Assembly: GCF_000834655.1 (NCBI RefSeq)
Contig: NZ_JXQQ01000010.1
Coordinates: 186,001-250,000 of the forward strand
Reading direction: 5' to 3'
Length of the DNA: 64,000 bases
DNA from: Variovorax paradoxus
Lineage (GTDB): Bacteria > Pseudomonadota > Gammaproteobacteria > Burkholderiales > Burkholderiaceae_C
The notes beneath the pieces were generated by a model. That model searched no databases. It saw nothing but the letters and a program-made list of their open reading frames with translations, and had not been told where the DNA came from. Of the stretch, positions 43,255 to 51,936 are shown one piece after another. The position numbers and the translations under genes were made by a program. Positions within the stretch are counted from its first letter, which is position 1. Each line of letters begins with the position of its first letter.

Positions 43255-45762
43255 ATGCAACTGCTTTCCCGCTCCGAGAAGACGCTGCGCCGCGAGGTCG
43301 ATGCCGCAGCGATGATTCCGCTTTCGTCGCACATGGACGAGCATGTGGTGAGAACGCGCGCGGGCGACTATGTCCAGACCCTGCGCCTGGCCGGCACGAG
43401 CTTCGAAAGCGCGGACGACGACGACATCAACGGCTGGCACGAGCGCCTCAATGTACTGCTGCGCAACCTCGCGTCGCCGAATCTCGCACTGTGGACCCAT
43501 GTGATCCGACGTCGCGAGGTGGGTTATCCGGCCGGGCGAACGGTCCCCGGCTTCGCCCACGAACTTGAGCAGCGCTACTGCGGAAAGATGTCCGGCGAGC
43601 GGCTGATGGTCAACGAGTTGTACCTGTCGGTGGTCTTCAGGCCGCAGCCTACCCGCATCGGCAACGCTGCACTGCGTCTGCTCAAGCGCACGGATCCACA
43701 AGGCGCCCAGAACGAACTGCGCGATTCACTGGACATGTGCGCCAAGCTGCGTGAGGAGTTGCTCGCCGCTTTGGAGCGTTACGACCCCCAGCCGCTAGGC
43801 ATCTATCAACTGCCGGGCAAGGATGCGCATTTCTCATCTCTTGCGGAGTTTCACGGCCTGCTTGTCAACGGGGAATGGCAGCGAATGCCCCTGACCCGCT
43901 CGCCCTTGAACGAGGTCCTGGCGACCACGCGGCCTTTCTTCGGCAACGAGGCCATGGAATACCGCACGGGTACCCAGACGCGGATCGGCGCGTTCCTCGG
44001 CATCAAGGAATATCCCACGCCCACGGCGCCGGGAATGTTCAGCGGCCTTCTGACCGCGCCATTCCCCTTCGTACTCACGCAAAGCTTCACCTTTCTGTCC
44101 AGGAGCACCGCCACCGACATGATGAGCCGCCAGCACCATCGGATGGCGGCCGCCGGCGATTTGGCTGTCTCCCAAGCCGAGGAACTGAAGGACGCACTGG
44201 ACGACCTGGTGAGCAATCGATTCGTCGTGGGCGACCACCACTTCACCCTTCAAGTGCTCGCCGATGCCTCCGACGCCTCCGACCAGGCCGAGGGCCGACG
44301 CCGTGTCAAAGAGCTCAATGACAACGTGGCTCGCGCTCGCTATCTGCTGGGTGACACGGGAATGGTGGTGGCTCGGGAAGATCTGGCGTTGGAGGCGGCA
44401 TTCTGGGCGCAGCTGCCGGGCAACTTCGGTTATCGCAGCCGCAAGGCTCCCATGACCAGCCGCAACTTCGCCGCCATGTCGCCGTTCCACAATTTCCCGA
44501 TCGGCCGAGCGACGGGCAACTTCTGGGGCGACGCACTGACCATGTTCATGACCCGGGCCGGTTCCCCCTACTACTTCTCGCTGCATGCGAGCGATCCGCG
44601 AAGCAACGACGGCGGCAGTCGCCGGGACGTTGGCCACATCACAGGCGTCGGGCCCGTCGGAACGGGCAAGACGACGCTGCTGGGCTTTTGCATGGTGGCG
44701 ATCTGCAATCGCCTCGACGCCACCCAAGTCATCTTCGACAAGGATGAAGGGCTGCACATCCTCGTGCGCGCACTGGACGGCCGGTACCTCCCTCTCAAGA
44801 ATGGGCAGCCAACCGGCTGCAATCCCCTGCAGCTCGATGACTCGGTCCCCGACAACGTCGAGTTCATGCGGCTGTGGCTCCGGCGTTTGGTCGCGCGAAC
44901 ACCCAACGACATCCTGACGGTGCGTCAGGAAGACGATCTCGACCAGGCCCTGCATGGCACGCTGAAGCTGGATCTGCGCTTCCGGTGTCTCTCCCGACTC
45001 CTTGCCTTTCTGGACGTGACAGACCCGGAAGGCATGCATGCGCGTCTTCGGAAGTGGTGCGCCTCGGAGCACGGAGACTATGCCTGGGTCTTCGACAACG
45101 ACCACGACCAGGTCGCCCCCCTGCTTGCTCGACACCCGCTGGTCGGATTCGACGTGACCGACTTCCTGGACAACGAGGTCATTCGCGCACCGCTGACCAT
45201 GTACCTCTTCCATCTCGTCGAGCGCATGGTCGATGGCCGCCCGCTCGTGTGCTGGATGGATGAATTTGCCAAGCTGCTGAGCGATCCTGCCTTCGCGCGC
45301 TTCGCCAAGAACGGGTTGGAGACCTGGCGCAAGAAGAACGCGAACATTGCAACCTTTACCCAGAGCACGAGCCATGTGCTCGACTCCAGCATCGCGCGAG
45401 CGATCGTCGAGCAGACGCCCACCAAGATCCTGTTTCCCAACCCGGAGGCGGATTACGAGGAGTACACACAGGGCTTCAATCTGACGGACCGGGAGTTCGC
45501 GCTCATCAAGCAGGAACTCGAGCCCGGATCGCGTCAATTCCTCATCAAGCAGAACCATGTCAGTGTGGTCGCACAGCTCGACCTCCATGGCTTCGATGAC
45601 CTCCTGCATGTCATCTCCGGACGCACCAGCAACGTCCGCCTCATGTGCGAGTGCATCGAAAGGTGCGGCCCGAATTCTGCTCAATGGCTCGCGCCTTTCC
45701 GCGCGGCGCTTGCCGATCGCTTGGCTCGTTCGAACTCGCCCAAGGAGGTCTTCCATGCTTAA
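43255..45762 (+). CDS. virB4: VirB4-family T4SS ATPase
   Basis: 835 aa, the usual VirB4 length. Walker A GPVGTGKT lies near residue 465 and Walker B LVCWMDEFAKLL near 661; the N-terminal part has the family pattern of a CagE/TrbE/VirB4 domain. The start ATG 43255 begins MQLLSRSEKTLRREVDAA; the frame upstream to 42235 is a shadow. It powers pilus biogenesis and substrate translocation. Overlaps virB5 by 8 bp. Confidence 0.94.
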   Translation: MQLLSRSEKTLRREVDAAAMIPLSSHMDEHVVRTRAGDYVQTLRLAGTSFESADDDDINGWHERLNVLLRNLASPNLALWTHVIRRREVGYPAGRTVPGFAHELEQRYCGKMSGERLMVNELYLSVVFRPQPTRIGNAALRLLKRTDPQGAQNELRDSLDMCAKLREELLAALERYDPQPLGIYQLPGKDAHFSSLAEFHGLLVNGEWQRMPLTRSPLNEVLATTRPFFGNEAMEYRTGTQTRIGAFLGIKEYPTPTAPGMFSGLLTAPFPFVLTQSFTFLSRSTATDMMSRQHHRMAAAGDLAVSQAEELKDALDDLVSNRFVVGDHHFTLQVLADASDASDQAEGRRRVKELNDNVARARYLLGDTGMVVAREDLALEAAFWAQLPGNFGYRSRKAPMTSRNFAAMSPFHNFPIGRATGNFWGDALTMFMTRAGSPYYFSLHASDPRSNDGGSRRDVGHITGVGPVGTGKTTLLGFCMVAICNRLDATQVIFDKDEGLHILVRALDGRYLPLKNGQPTGCNPLQLDDSVPDNVEFMRLWLRRLVARTPNDILTVRQEDDLDQALHGTLKLDLRFRCLSRLLAFLDVTDPEGMHARLRKWCASEHGDYAWVFDNDHDQVAPLLARHPLVGFDVTDFLDNEVIRAPLTMYLFHLVERMVDGRPLVCWMDEFAKLLSDPAFARFAKNGLETWRKKNANIATFTQSTSHVLDSSIARAIVEQTPTKILFPNPEADYEEYTQGFNLTDREFALIKQELEPGSRQFLIKQNHVSVVAQLDLHGFDDLLHVISGRTSNVRLMCECIERCGPNSAQWLAPFRAALADRLARSNSPKEVFHA

Positions 45763-46489
45763 GCACATGCTCGTATCCGTTCTCGCCGCAACATCTTTTT
45801 GGATGCCGCTGCATGCACGAGCCGGCATCCCGGTGATCGACGTCACGGCCGTCGCCAACCTGATTCAGCAGGTGATGTACTGGCAGCAGCAGATATCAGC
45901 AATGCAGAAACAGTACGACCAGTTGAAGGACTCCAAGGACCAGCTCACTCAGACCCACAACGCGCTGACGGGAACGCGAGGCATGGAGCAGGTGCTGCCG
46001 ACTTCAGAGCTCGCACGCAATTACCTGCCGCCCAGCTATGGCGAGCTGACGAATGTCCTCAGCGGCTCGTCGGCCAGCTATGCAGGATTGGCAAACCAGG
46101 TGCAGTCGATCATGAAAGCGAACAGCATCCTGTCCGTAAAGCAAATGGACACGCTCAGTCCCGACTTGCGCCAGATCGTCGAACAGGGCCGACAGTCGGC
46201 AGCGATGCTCAACGGAATGACTCAGAGCGCCTACCAGAGCACCAGCCAGCGCTTCTCCGCACTGCAGCTATTGATCAACCGCATCGCCGCGGCCCACGAT
46301 CCCAAGGCGATTCAGGACCTTCAAGCGAGGATTCAGGCTGAGCAGACCATGCTCACCAATGAACAGACGAAGCTGCAAAGCCTTTATCAGATTGCTAGAG
46401 CGGGGGAGGCTGCGCAGGAGCAACGCACTCGAGAGCGAATCATTTCCGGTCACGGTGGTTTCACCACGAGGTTCTCTCCCAACCCCTGA
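45755..46489 (+). CDS. virB5: VirB5-family T4SS minor pilin
   Basis: 244 aa. Signal peptide (MLKHMLVSVLAATSFWMPLH, cleaved near ARA-G), then a helical bundle with coiled coil (VMYWQQQISAMQKQYDQLK) typical of VirB5/TraC. The ATG at 45755 has AAGGAGG 6-12 bases upstream. It ends SGHGGFTTRFSPNP, a tail very like that of the next small protein. VirB5 sits at the pilus tip and mediates contact with recipients. Confidence 0.88.
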   Translation: MLKHMLVSVLAATSFWMPLHARAGIPVIDVTAVANLIQQVMYWQQQISAMQKQYDQLKDSKDQLTQTHNALTGTRGMEQVLPTSELARNYLPPSYGELTNVLSGSSASYAGLANQVQSIMKANSILSVKQMDTLSPDLRQIVEQGRQSAAMLNGMTQSAYQSTSQRFSALQLLINRIAAAHDPKAIQDLQARIQAEQTMLTNEQTKLQSLYQIARAGEAAQEQRTRERIISGHGGFTTRFSPNP

Positions 46490-46495
46490 ACCGCC

Positions 46496-46708
46496 ATGTT
46501 CCGCACAGTCATCATCATCACCGTCGTTGGATTTTTAGCTGCGGGAGGAAACTATTGGTTGCGGCAGCATGAATCGCCTTCGGTACCACTTGAGATCGAG
46601 CCCACTGAGTCGCCAGCGCCGAAGTCCACAGCGTCAATTCCCGATCACGGGAACTTCCAGACGCGATTTCAGCCGACGATCTCGCCCACTCTCGGCTCCG
46701 ATAGATGA
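46496..46708 (+). CDS. 70-aa membrane-anchored T4SS accessory protein (unknown)
   Basis: One N-terminal hydrophobic segment (TVIIITVVGFLAAGG), then a polar Pro/Ser-rich stretch, ending DHGNFQTRFQPTISPTLG. The tail resembles that of VirB5 (HGGFTTRFSPNP). It lies where entry-exclusion or VirB7-type genes often sit in virB operons (between virB5 and virB6), but no family was recognised. Base composition is lower in GC than the flanking genes. Confidence 0.7.
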   Translation: MFRTVIIITVVGFLAAGGNYWLRQHESPSVPLEIEPTESPAPKSTASIPDHGNFQTRFQPTISPTLGSDR

Positions 46709-46728
46709 ATCGTTGGATGAGGTGAACC

Positions 46729-47781
46729 GTGTTCTTCCAGCAATTCTGGACTTGGCTGAATTCACAGCTGACCGACTACGTCGCGGCTAAAACGGCCGTC
46801 GTTGCAGGTGCTATCGAACCGGCTGTAGTAACGCTCGCAACCATCTACGTGATGATTTGGGGATTTCTCAGTCTCACCGGGAGAATTCAAGAGCCGATTT
46901 GGGAAGGCGTTAAACGCATCTTTTTTGTAGCAATCATTCTCGGACTTGGTCTGAAGCTCTGGTTGTTCAACGGCGTCATCGTCGACACGTTCTTCAGTGC
47001 GCCGATTCAACTGTCCGCCTCTATAACCGGTGCTCCCGACCCTATATCGGTGATTGACACGATTTGGGAAAAGGGCGGTGCTGTTGCATCAAGCCTTTGG
47101 AACAAGGGCGGTGTTTTGAACGGCGACTTTGGGTTCTATCTGGCCGGAGCAATCGTCTATTTCATCGTTGGTGGCGTTTCGGTCTACGCGCTTTTCCTGT
47201 TTGCCCTGTCCAAGATTGCATTGGCGCTGATTCTGGCCCTAGGACCAATATTCATATGCTTGCTTTTCTTCGAGGCCACACGAAGATTTTTCGAAGCATG
47301 GATTGCTCAGTTGGCCAACTATGCGCTCGTCGCCATTTTGACTTCTCTGGTGGCTAGCTTCATGCTCCAGATGGTGTCTTCCTACGCGACACAAACTGCA
47401 TCACGCGGAGCAGCGATCGTCACCGTCGATGCGCTAAACATGGTTCTCTGTGCCTCGCTGGTACTTCTTGTCATGCGTCAAGTCCTGTCCATTGCTGCAG
47501 GGCTCGCAAGCGGCATTGCCCTCAGTTCGTTCGGCTTCGCCAGCGGATTAACGCGGTGGGCAATAGGCAGCGCCAAGCGCACCAGCTACGAATTCGGCCG
47601 AGGCGTGCTGGACGGCCTCCGTCGGGAGCCGGGCAGTCGCTGGGACTCATTCCGTCGCCTTGCAGGTAATCGCGTCGGCGCTGGCGCCGCCTCCATCGCA
47701 GGCATCGGCGACCCGCGCCGCGGTGGAAAAGTGCTTCCCAGAGAGCAAGTGATGTCCAGCCCCTCGGGCATCCGCCAGTGA
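46729..47781 (+). CDS. virB6: VirB6-family T4SS inner-membrane protein
   Basis: 350 aa from a GTG start (MFFQQFWTWLNSQLTDYVAA). Six or so hydrophobic segments, including IYVMIWGFLSLTG and LALILALGPIFICLLFF, and the conserved GPIFICLLFF-type core. A polar, basic C-terminal tail (about 290-350) is rich in Arg/Gly. VirB6 forms part of the DNA channel. Codon use and GC over the first ~800 bp are clearly lower than in neighbours. Confidence 0.9.
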   Translation: MFFQQFWTWLNSQLTDYVAAKTAVVAGAIEPAVVTLATIYVMIWGFLSLTGRIQEPIWEGVKRIFFVAIILGLGLKLWLFNGVIVDTFFSAPIQLSASITGAPDPISVIDTIWEKGGAVASSLWNKGGVLNGDFGFYLAGAIVYFIVGGVSVYALFLFALSKIALALILALGPIFICLLFFEATRRFFEAWIAQLANYALVAILTSLVASFMLQMVSSYATQTASRGAAIVTVDALNMVLCASLVLLVMRQVLSIAAGLASGIALSSFGFASGLTRWAIGSAKRTSYEFGRGVLDGLRREPGSRWDSFRRLAGNRVGAGAASIAGIGDPRRGGKVLPREQVMSSPSGIRQ

Positions 47782-47793
47782 CGGAGGATTCTT

Positions 47794-47955
47794 ATGAAAC
47801 CAACTGCTGCGCTTCCGCTGCTTGCGTTGATCCTGGCGGCCTGCGGCACCAGCCCGCCAATGCCGCCGGAATGCAAGGGGCTTCTCACGCCTATCAATGC
47901 ACTGCCCAGTGCCACGATCTCAGGAGCGGTCAATGCACCGGCACGCCGCCCTTGA
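47794..47955 (+). CDS. virB7: VirB7-like T4SS lipoprotein, 53 aa
   Basis: Found by reading frame +1 of the gap before virB8. MKPTAALPLLALILAAC is a lipoprotein signal with the lipobox LAAC at residues 14-17, followed by GTSPPMPPECKGLLTPINA and a short tail. GGAGG lies 6-10 bases before the ATG. VirB7 proteins are small outer-membrane lipoproteins that stabilise VirB9 in the core complex. It overlaps virB8 by 23 bp, consistent with coupling. Its place between virB6 and virB8 fits. Confidence 0.82.
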   Translation: MKPTAALPLLALILAACGTSPPMPPECKGLLTPINALPSATISGAVNAPARRP

Positions 47956-48655
47956 GAACTACCTGCTCGAGGCTCAAAGCTGGGAGCTCGATCGCGCACG
48001 CCACGCGGAACGATCGACCAGGATCGCCTGGACCGTTGCTGCGACGGCAATCGTCATCGGGCTGCTCGCGGTTGCAGCCATCCGCGGCCTCACGCCACTG
48101 AAGCAACCCGTTCCGGTACTGATCCGCGTCGACAGCAGCAGCGGGATCGTCGATATCGTGCCCACTTACGAAGGCACGACGGATATCGAGCAAGTGGTGA
48201 CCCGTAACTTGCTTCAGAACTACGTGATCGCGCGGGAGCGCTATTTCTACGGCACTGCCGAGGCAGACTACGAATTGGTTGCCTCGCAGAACTCCGCCCG
48301 TCTCAACCAGGAATGGGCGGCCATGTGGGCGACCGAGAACGCAGCCTCGCCCCTGAACGTCTACAAAGACGGCACGGCCATCCGCACGCAGGTGCGCTCA
48401 GTCACCTTTCTCAGACTCGAAAGCGGAAAGGACCGGCTGGCCCAGGTCCGTTTCACGCGCTACACGCGCGCCGGCGGCACCGGGGAGGAGCAGGCCAGTC
48501 ACTGGCTCGCCACGATCGAATTTGCATTTGTACCTCCGTCGCGGGACGACAAGATGCGCTCATTGAACCCGCTGGGCTTCCGCGTGGTGGAGTATCGACG
48601 TGAGCCCGAGGTTGCCGCAGCCGGCGTTGCGCCAAACAGGCAGGATGCGCGATGA
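47933..48655 (+). CDS. virB8: VirB8-family T4SS protein
   Basis: 240 aa. A short cytoplasmic N-terminus (MHRHAALENYLLEAQSWELD), a transmembrane helix (about 31-52: AWTVAATAIVIGLLAVAAI), then the periplasmic VirB8 domain with NLLQNYVIARERYFYG and a VRVTFTR-like strand. ATG 47933 is preferred because an in-frame start at 47897 would lie further inside virB7. VirB8 is an assembly factor at the inner membrane. Confidence 0.91.
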   Translation: MHRHAALENYLLEAQSWELDRARHAERSTRIAWTVAATAIVIGLLAVAAIRGLTPLKQPVPVLIRVDSSSGIVDIVPTYEGTTDIEQVVTRNLLQNYVIARERYFYGTAEADYELVASQNSARLNQEWAAMWATENAASPLNVYKDGTAIRTQVRSVTFLRLESGKDRLAQVRFTRYTRAGGTGEEQASHWLATIEFAFVPPSRDDKMRSLNPLGFRVVEYRREPEVAAAGVAPNRQDAR

Positions 48656-49494
48656 ACCGCCAACACGCGCACCGCGGTCTTGCATTCGCGATTGGGCTGG
48701 CAACGAGTGTCTTGCTCACCACGCCGGTCGGCCACGCCCTGACGATCCCGCCGGCTGGAAACGTGGACGCCCGGGTGCGGGTGGTTGCCTACAGACCCGA
48801 TGACGTTGTCAGGTTGCAGGGTTATGTCGGCTTTCAGATCCACCTGCAGTTTGCCGAAGGCGAAGAGTTTGTGAACCTCGGCTCCGGTGACAACGGTGCC
48901 TTCGACGTTGGCGCAGAGCGCAACCACTTCTTCATCAAACCCAAGGAGGCGCGAGCCTCGACCAACCTCACCGTGCTCACCAACAGGCGGGCCTACCATT
49001 TCGACTACCTCGTCGGCGCGTCAGCGCCCGCAGGCGCCGCTGCACGGCGAATGGTGTATTCGATACGCTTTACCTACCCCGAGGACGACGCCCGTGCCGC
49101 GGCCGCGGACCAAGAGCGCCGCCGAACCGAAGCGCGCATGAGCGAGAGCGCGGCGGGCCGGCCCCACAACACCAACTACTGGTACTGTGGCGGCGAATCG
49201 CTCAGACCCATGGGCGCTTTCGACGACGGGGTGCAAACCCGGCTGCGCTTCCAGGCACGCTCGGAATTCCCGGCCATGTTCGTCCAGAACGACGACGGCT
49301 CCGAATCGCTGCTCAATTTCAATGTCGAGAACGACGAAGTTGTCATCCACCGCGTGGCGCGCCGCTTCGTACTGCGGCGCGGCGAGTTGGTCGGCTGCGT
49401 CATCAACCAGTCCTTCGTGGGGGGCGGCGCCCGGACCTCGACCAACACCAGCGCACCGGGCGTGCGGCGGCTGACTGCAGGAGAGGGACCATGA
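48652..49494 (+). CDS. virB9: VirB9-family T4SS outer-membrane core protein
   Basis: 280 aa. Signal peptide (GLAFAIGLATSVLLTTPVGHA), N-terminal periplasmic domain with VGFQIHLQFAEGEEFVNLG, and the C-terminal VirB9 domain with NTNYWYCGGESL and RLRFQARSEFPAMFV. It pairs with VirB7 and VirB10 to form the outer-membrane pore. Four-bp overlaps on both sides indicate tight coupling. Confidence 0.92.
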   Translation: MNRQHAHRGLAFAIGLATSVLLTTPVGHALTIPPAGNVDARVRVVAYRPDDVVRLQGYVGFQIHLQFAEGEEFVNLGSGDNGAFDVGAERNHFFIKPKEARASTNLTVLTNRRAYHFDYLVGASAPAGAAARRMVYSIRFTYPEDDARAAAADQERRRTEARMSESAAGRPHNTNYWYCGGESLRPMGAFDDGVQTRLRFQARSEFPAMFVQNDDGSESLLNFNVENDEVVIHRVARRFVLRRGELVGCVINQSFVGGGARTSTNTSAPGVRRLTAGEGP

Positions 49495-50822
49495 GCTGGC
49501 TGGATCAGGTCCGCTGCGCTTTTGGAAGCCATCCGCCCCAGCAAGCCGGCTCGGTTGAAATCGATCCGGATACCGGGGAAATTCTGCCCTCGCATCGCGT
49601 CAAAGATGCGGATGAACGGCCCTCGCGGGTAGCGGCATCCAACACCGCGATCCAAGGCGAGCGATCCATCCCTTCGGTCAACCGCGAGCGCTCCGTCCAA
49701 TCGCGGGTCAGCGGCTCGCTCGCGCTGGCCGCAATCATCTTGCTGGGCGCGGGGTTCCTGTTCTGGTACTACAACACCCAGTACGCCAAGACGCGGGAAG
49801 CCGAGGAAACTGCCAGGAAGGCGGCCGCAGCACGCGCGGGCGGCGAGATGAAAGTGCCCCCGCTGGGCCGCATCGACCCGCCGAAGGCGCTGCCAGACGC
49901 CACGACGATCGCCGCTCCGACCTTCTCGCCGCCGCCAGCAACCGTTGCCAATGCAGGCCCGCCGCAGAAGACGCCCGAACAGATCGCCCTCGAACGACAG
50001 TTGGGGGCGCCGGTACTTCGACGCGCGCAAACAGCGCAGCCCACAGGTGCCGCCCCGCCGCACGCTTTCGCCGATCCAAGCATGGCCCCCGGCAATGTGC
50101 CCGGCATGGCACAACTGTTCGGCGCACTTCAGCCGGGCAATGCCAGCTCGGCAGCCGTCGGCGGCGGTCAGCTGGGCGCCAGCCTCCGACCCACCTCTAC
50201 CCCGGCCGTCACCGCCCGCACCCTGCCCACGCAACGCATGCTTCTGCCCAAGGGCGCTTTCATCGACTGCACCCTGGAGACCGCCATCGATTCCACCTAC
50301 GAAGGCATGACGACCTGCATCGGCGCCAGCGACATCTACGGGGCCGACGGCAAGGTCGTGCTGCTCGAACGCGGCACCAAGTATGTCGGCGAGCAACGGG
50401 GGTCGCCGCGCCAGGGGCAGGGCCGCGTCTTCGTCCTGTGGAACGAGGCCCGCACGCCGACAGGCGTGGTGGTCCAGCTGGCGTCCCCGGGCACAGACGC
50501 GCTGGGAAGGAGCGGTCTTCCTGGGTTCGTCGACACCCACTTTTGGGACCGCTTCGGTGCCGCGGTCCTGATCTCGGTGATCGACGGTGCGATGCAGGCG
50601 ATCGCTGCACGCCAGCAAAGCACCCCAAATGTGGGCAGTGGCGGCGGCGTGGTGCTAGGCCCGCAGGGCAGCCGCGACGTCATCACGGAGGTCCTGCGCG
50701 GCAGCGTCTCGATTCCTCCCACTGTCATCAAGAACCAAGGCGAGCGGATCCAGATCTTGGTCGCCCGCGACGTGGATTTCAGGCCTGTCTATGCGCTTCG
50801 AGCCGAGCCGAACGTCCCCTGA
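49491..50822 (+). CDS. virB10: VirB10-family T4SS energy-sensing protein
   Basis: 443 aa. A cytoplasmic N-terminus, one membrane helix at about 72-92 (LALAAIILLGAGFLFWYYN), a proline-rich linker (about 110-230), and the TrbI/VirB10 C-terminal domain (LPKGAFIDCTLETAI, VLLERGTKYVGEQ, GLPGFVDTHFWDRFGAAVL). It spans inner and outer membranes and gates the channel. Overlaps virB9 by 4 bp. Confidence 0.93.
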   Translation: MSWLDQVRCAFGSHPPQQAGSVEIDPDTGEILPSHRVKDADERPSRVAASNTAIQGERSIPSVNRERSVQSRVSGSLALAAIILLGAGFLFWYYNTQYAKTREAEETARKAAAARAGGEMKVPPLGRIDPPKALPDATTIAAPTFSPPPATVANAGPPQKTPEQIALERQLGAPVLRRAQTAQPTGAAPPHAFADPSMAPGNVPGMAQLFGALQPGNASSAAVGGGQLGASLRPTSTPAVTARTLPTQRMLLPKGAFIDCTLETAIDSTYEGMTTCIGASDIYGADGKVVLLERGTKYVGEQRGSPRQGQGRVFVLWNEARTPTGVVVQLASPGTDALGRSGLPGFVDTHFWDRFGAAVLISVIDGAMQAIAARQQSTPNVGSGGGVVLGPQGSRDVITEVLRGSVSIPPTVIKNQGERIQILVARDVDFRPVYALRAEPNVP

Positions 50823-51936
50823 TCAGGACGCCCACACGGTTGCCGGAGGCGGGCAGCCAACGCCGGCCTTCGCGTCTTCGGCCACCGCCGTAGCACCGCC
50901 CACGTCGCTCGCCCTCTTCCTAGGCCCGCTCAGCCGGCTGCTGGGCGACACCGACGTCACCGAGATCTGCATCAACGAGCCCGGGGTGGCCTTTGTGGAG
51001 AGGCAATCCGGCTGGACGCGGGAAGAGTTGCCCTTCGCGAGCTTCGACTGGTGCATGGCCATCGCCAAGCTCGTGGCCAATTTCACGCACCAGCGCATCT
51101 CGGCAAACGAACCGCTTCTTTCCGCGACCTTGCCCGGGGGTGAGCGGATCCAGATCGTGCTGCCGCCGGCGACGCTGGACCGGACCGTCTCGATCACGAT
51201 TCGGCGTCCTTCCAACGCCCTCTGGACCCTCGAGGAGTTGGAAAGACGATGCATCTTCGAATCCACGCGCAGCGCACCTGCGACGCCGGTGGAGCTTGGT
51301 CTGGCAACCCTTTCACCGGAAGACCTGGAACTGACTGGCTTGCTCGCCCGCAGGCAATTCGTGCACTTCCTGCGTCGTGCCGTCCAGCTGCGCAAGAACA
51401 TCCTCCTGTCCGGGGCCACTGGTTCCGGCAAGACCACGGTCAGCAAGGCACTGATCCTCGAGGTGCCCGCCGAGGACCGGCTGATCACCATCGAGGACGT
51501 CAAGGAACTGTCGCTGCGCAACCAGCCCAACCATGTGCGACTGTTCTATTCCCAGGGTGCCCAAGGGCAGTCCTCGGTCACCCCCGGCCAGCTGCTCGCC
51601 GGAGCCAAGCGGCAACGCCCCGACCGCGTGTTCGTGTCCGAGCTTCGCACGGGCGAAGAGGTGTACGACTACCTGGTGTCCGTCAACACCGGCCACCCGG
51701 GGTCGATCACCAGCGTGCACGCAGACAGTGCGGAGATGGCCTTTGTGGCACTTGCGCAGTTGATGAAGCGCAGTCAGGCGGGACAGGGCATGAGCACGCG
51801 CGAAGGCGTGGAACTGGCCCAGATGAGCGTGGACATCGTGGTGCAGTGCGCACGAGACCGCCGGGACGACCTGCAGCGGCGCATCGTGCGGGAGATCTGG
51901 TATGACCCCGGCGACAGGATCCGAAGGCTTGCCTAG
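50791..51936 (+). CDS. virB11: VirB11-family T4SS ATPase
   Basis: 381 aa. Walker A GATGSGKTT lies near residue 207, a Walker-B-like VFVSELRTGE near 287, and the His-box SVNTGHPGSITSVHA follows, all standard for VirB11/PulE ATPases. The extreme N-terminus before residue 35 is low-complexity and may reflect a start further in. It powers the switch between pilus assembly and substrate export. Overlaps virB10 by 32 bp and virD4 by 35 bp. Confidence 0.93.
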   Translation: MRFEPSRTSPDQDAHTVAGGGQPTPAFASSATAVAPPTSLALFLGPLSRLLGDTDVTEICINEPGVAFVERQSGWTREELPFASFDWCMAIAKLVANFTHQRISANEPLLSATLPGGERIQIVLPPATLDRTVSITIRRPSNALWTLEELERRCIFESTRSAPATPVELGLATLSPEDLELTGLLARRQFVHFLRRAVQLRKNILLSGATGSGKTTVSKALILEVPAEDRLITIEDVKELSLRNQPNHVRLFYSQGAQGQSSVTPGQLLAGAKRQRPDRVFVSELRTGEEVYDYLVSVNTGHPGSITSVHADSAEMAFVALAQLMKRSQAGQGMSTREGVELAQMSVDIVVQCARDRRDDLQRRIVREIWYDPGDRIRRLA

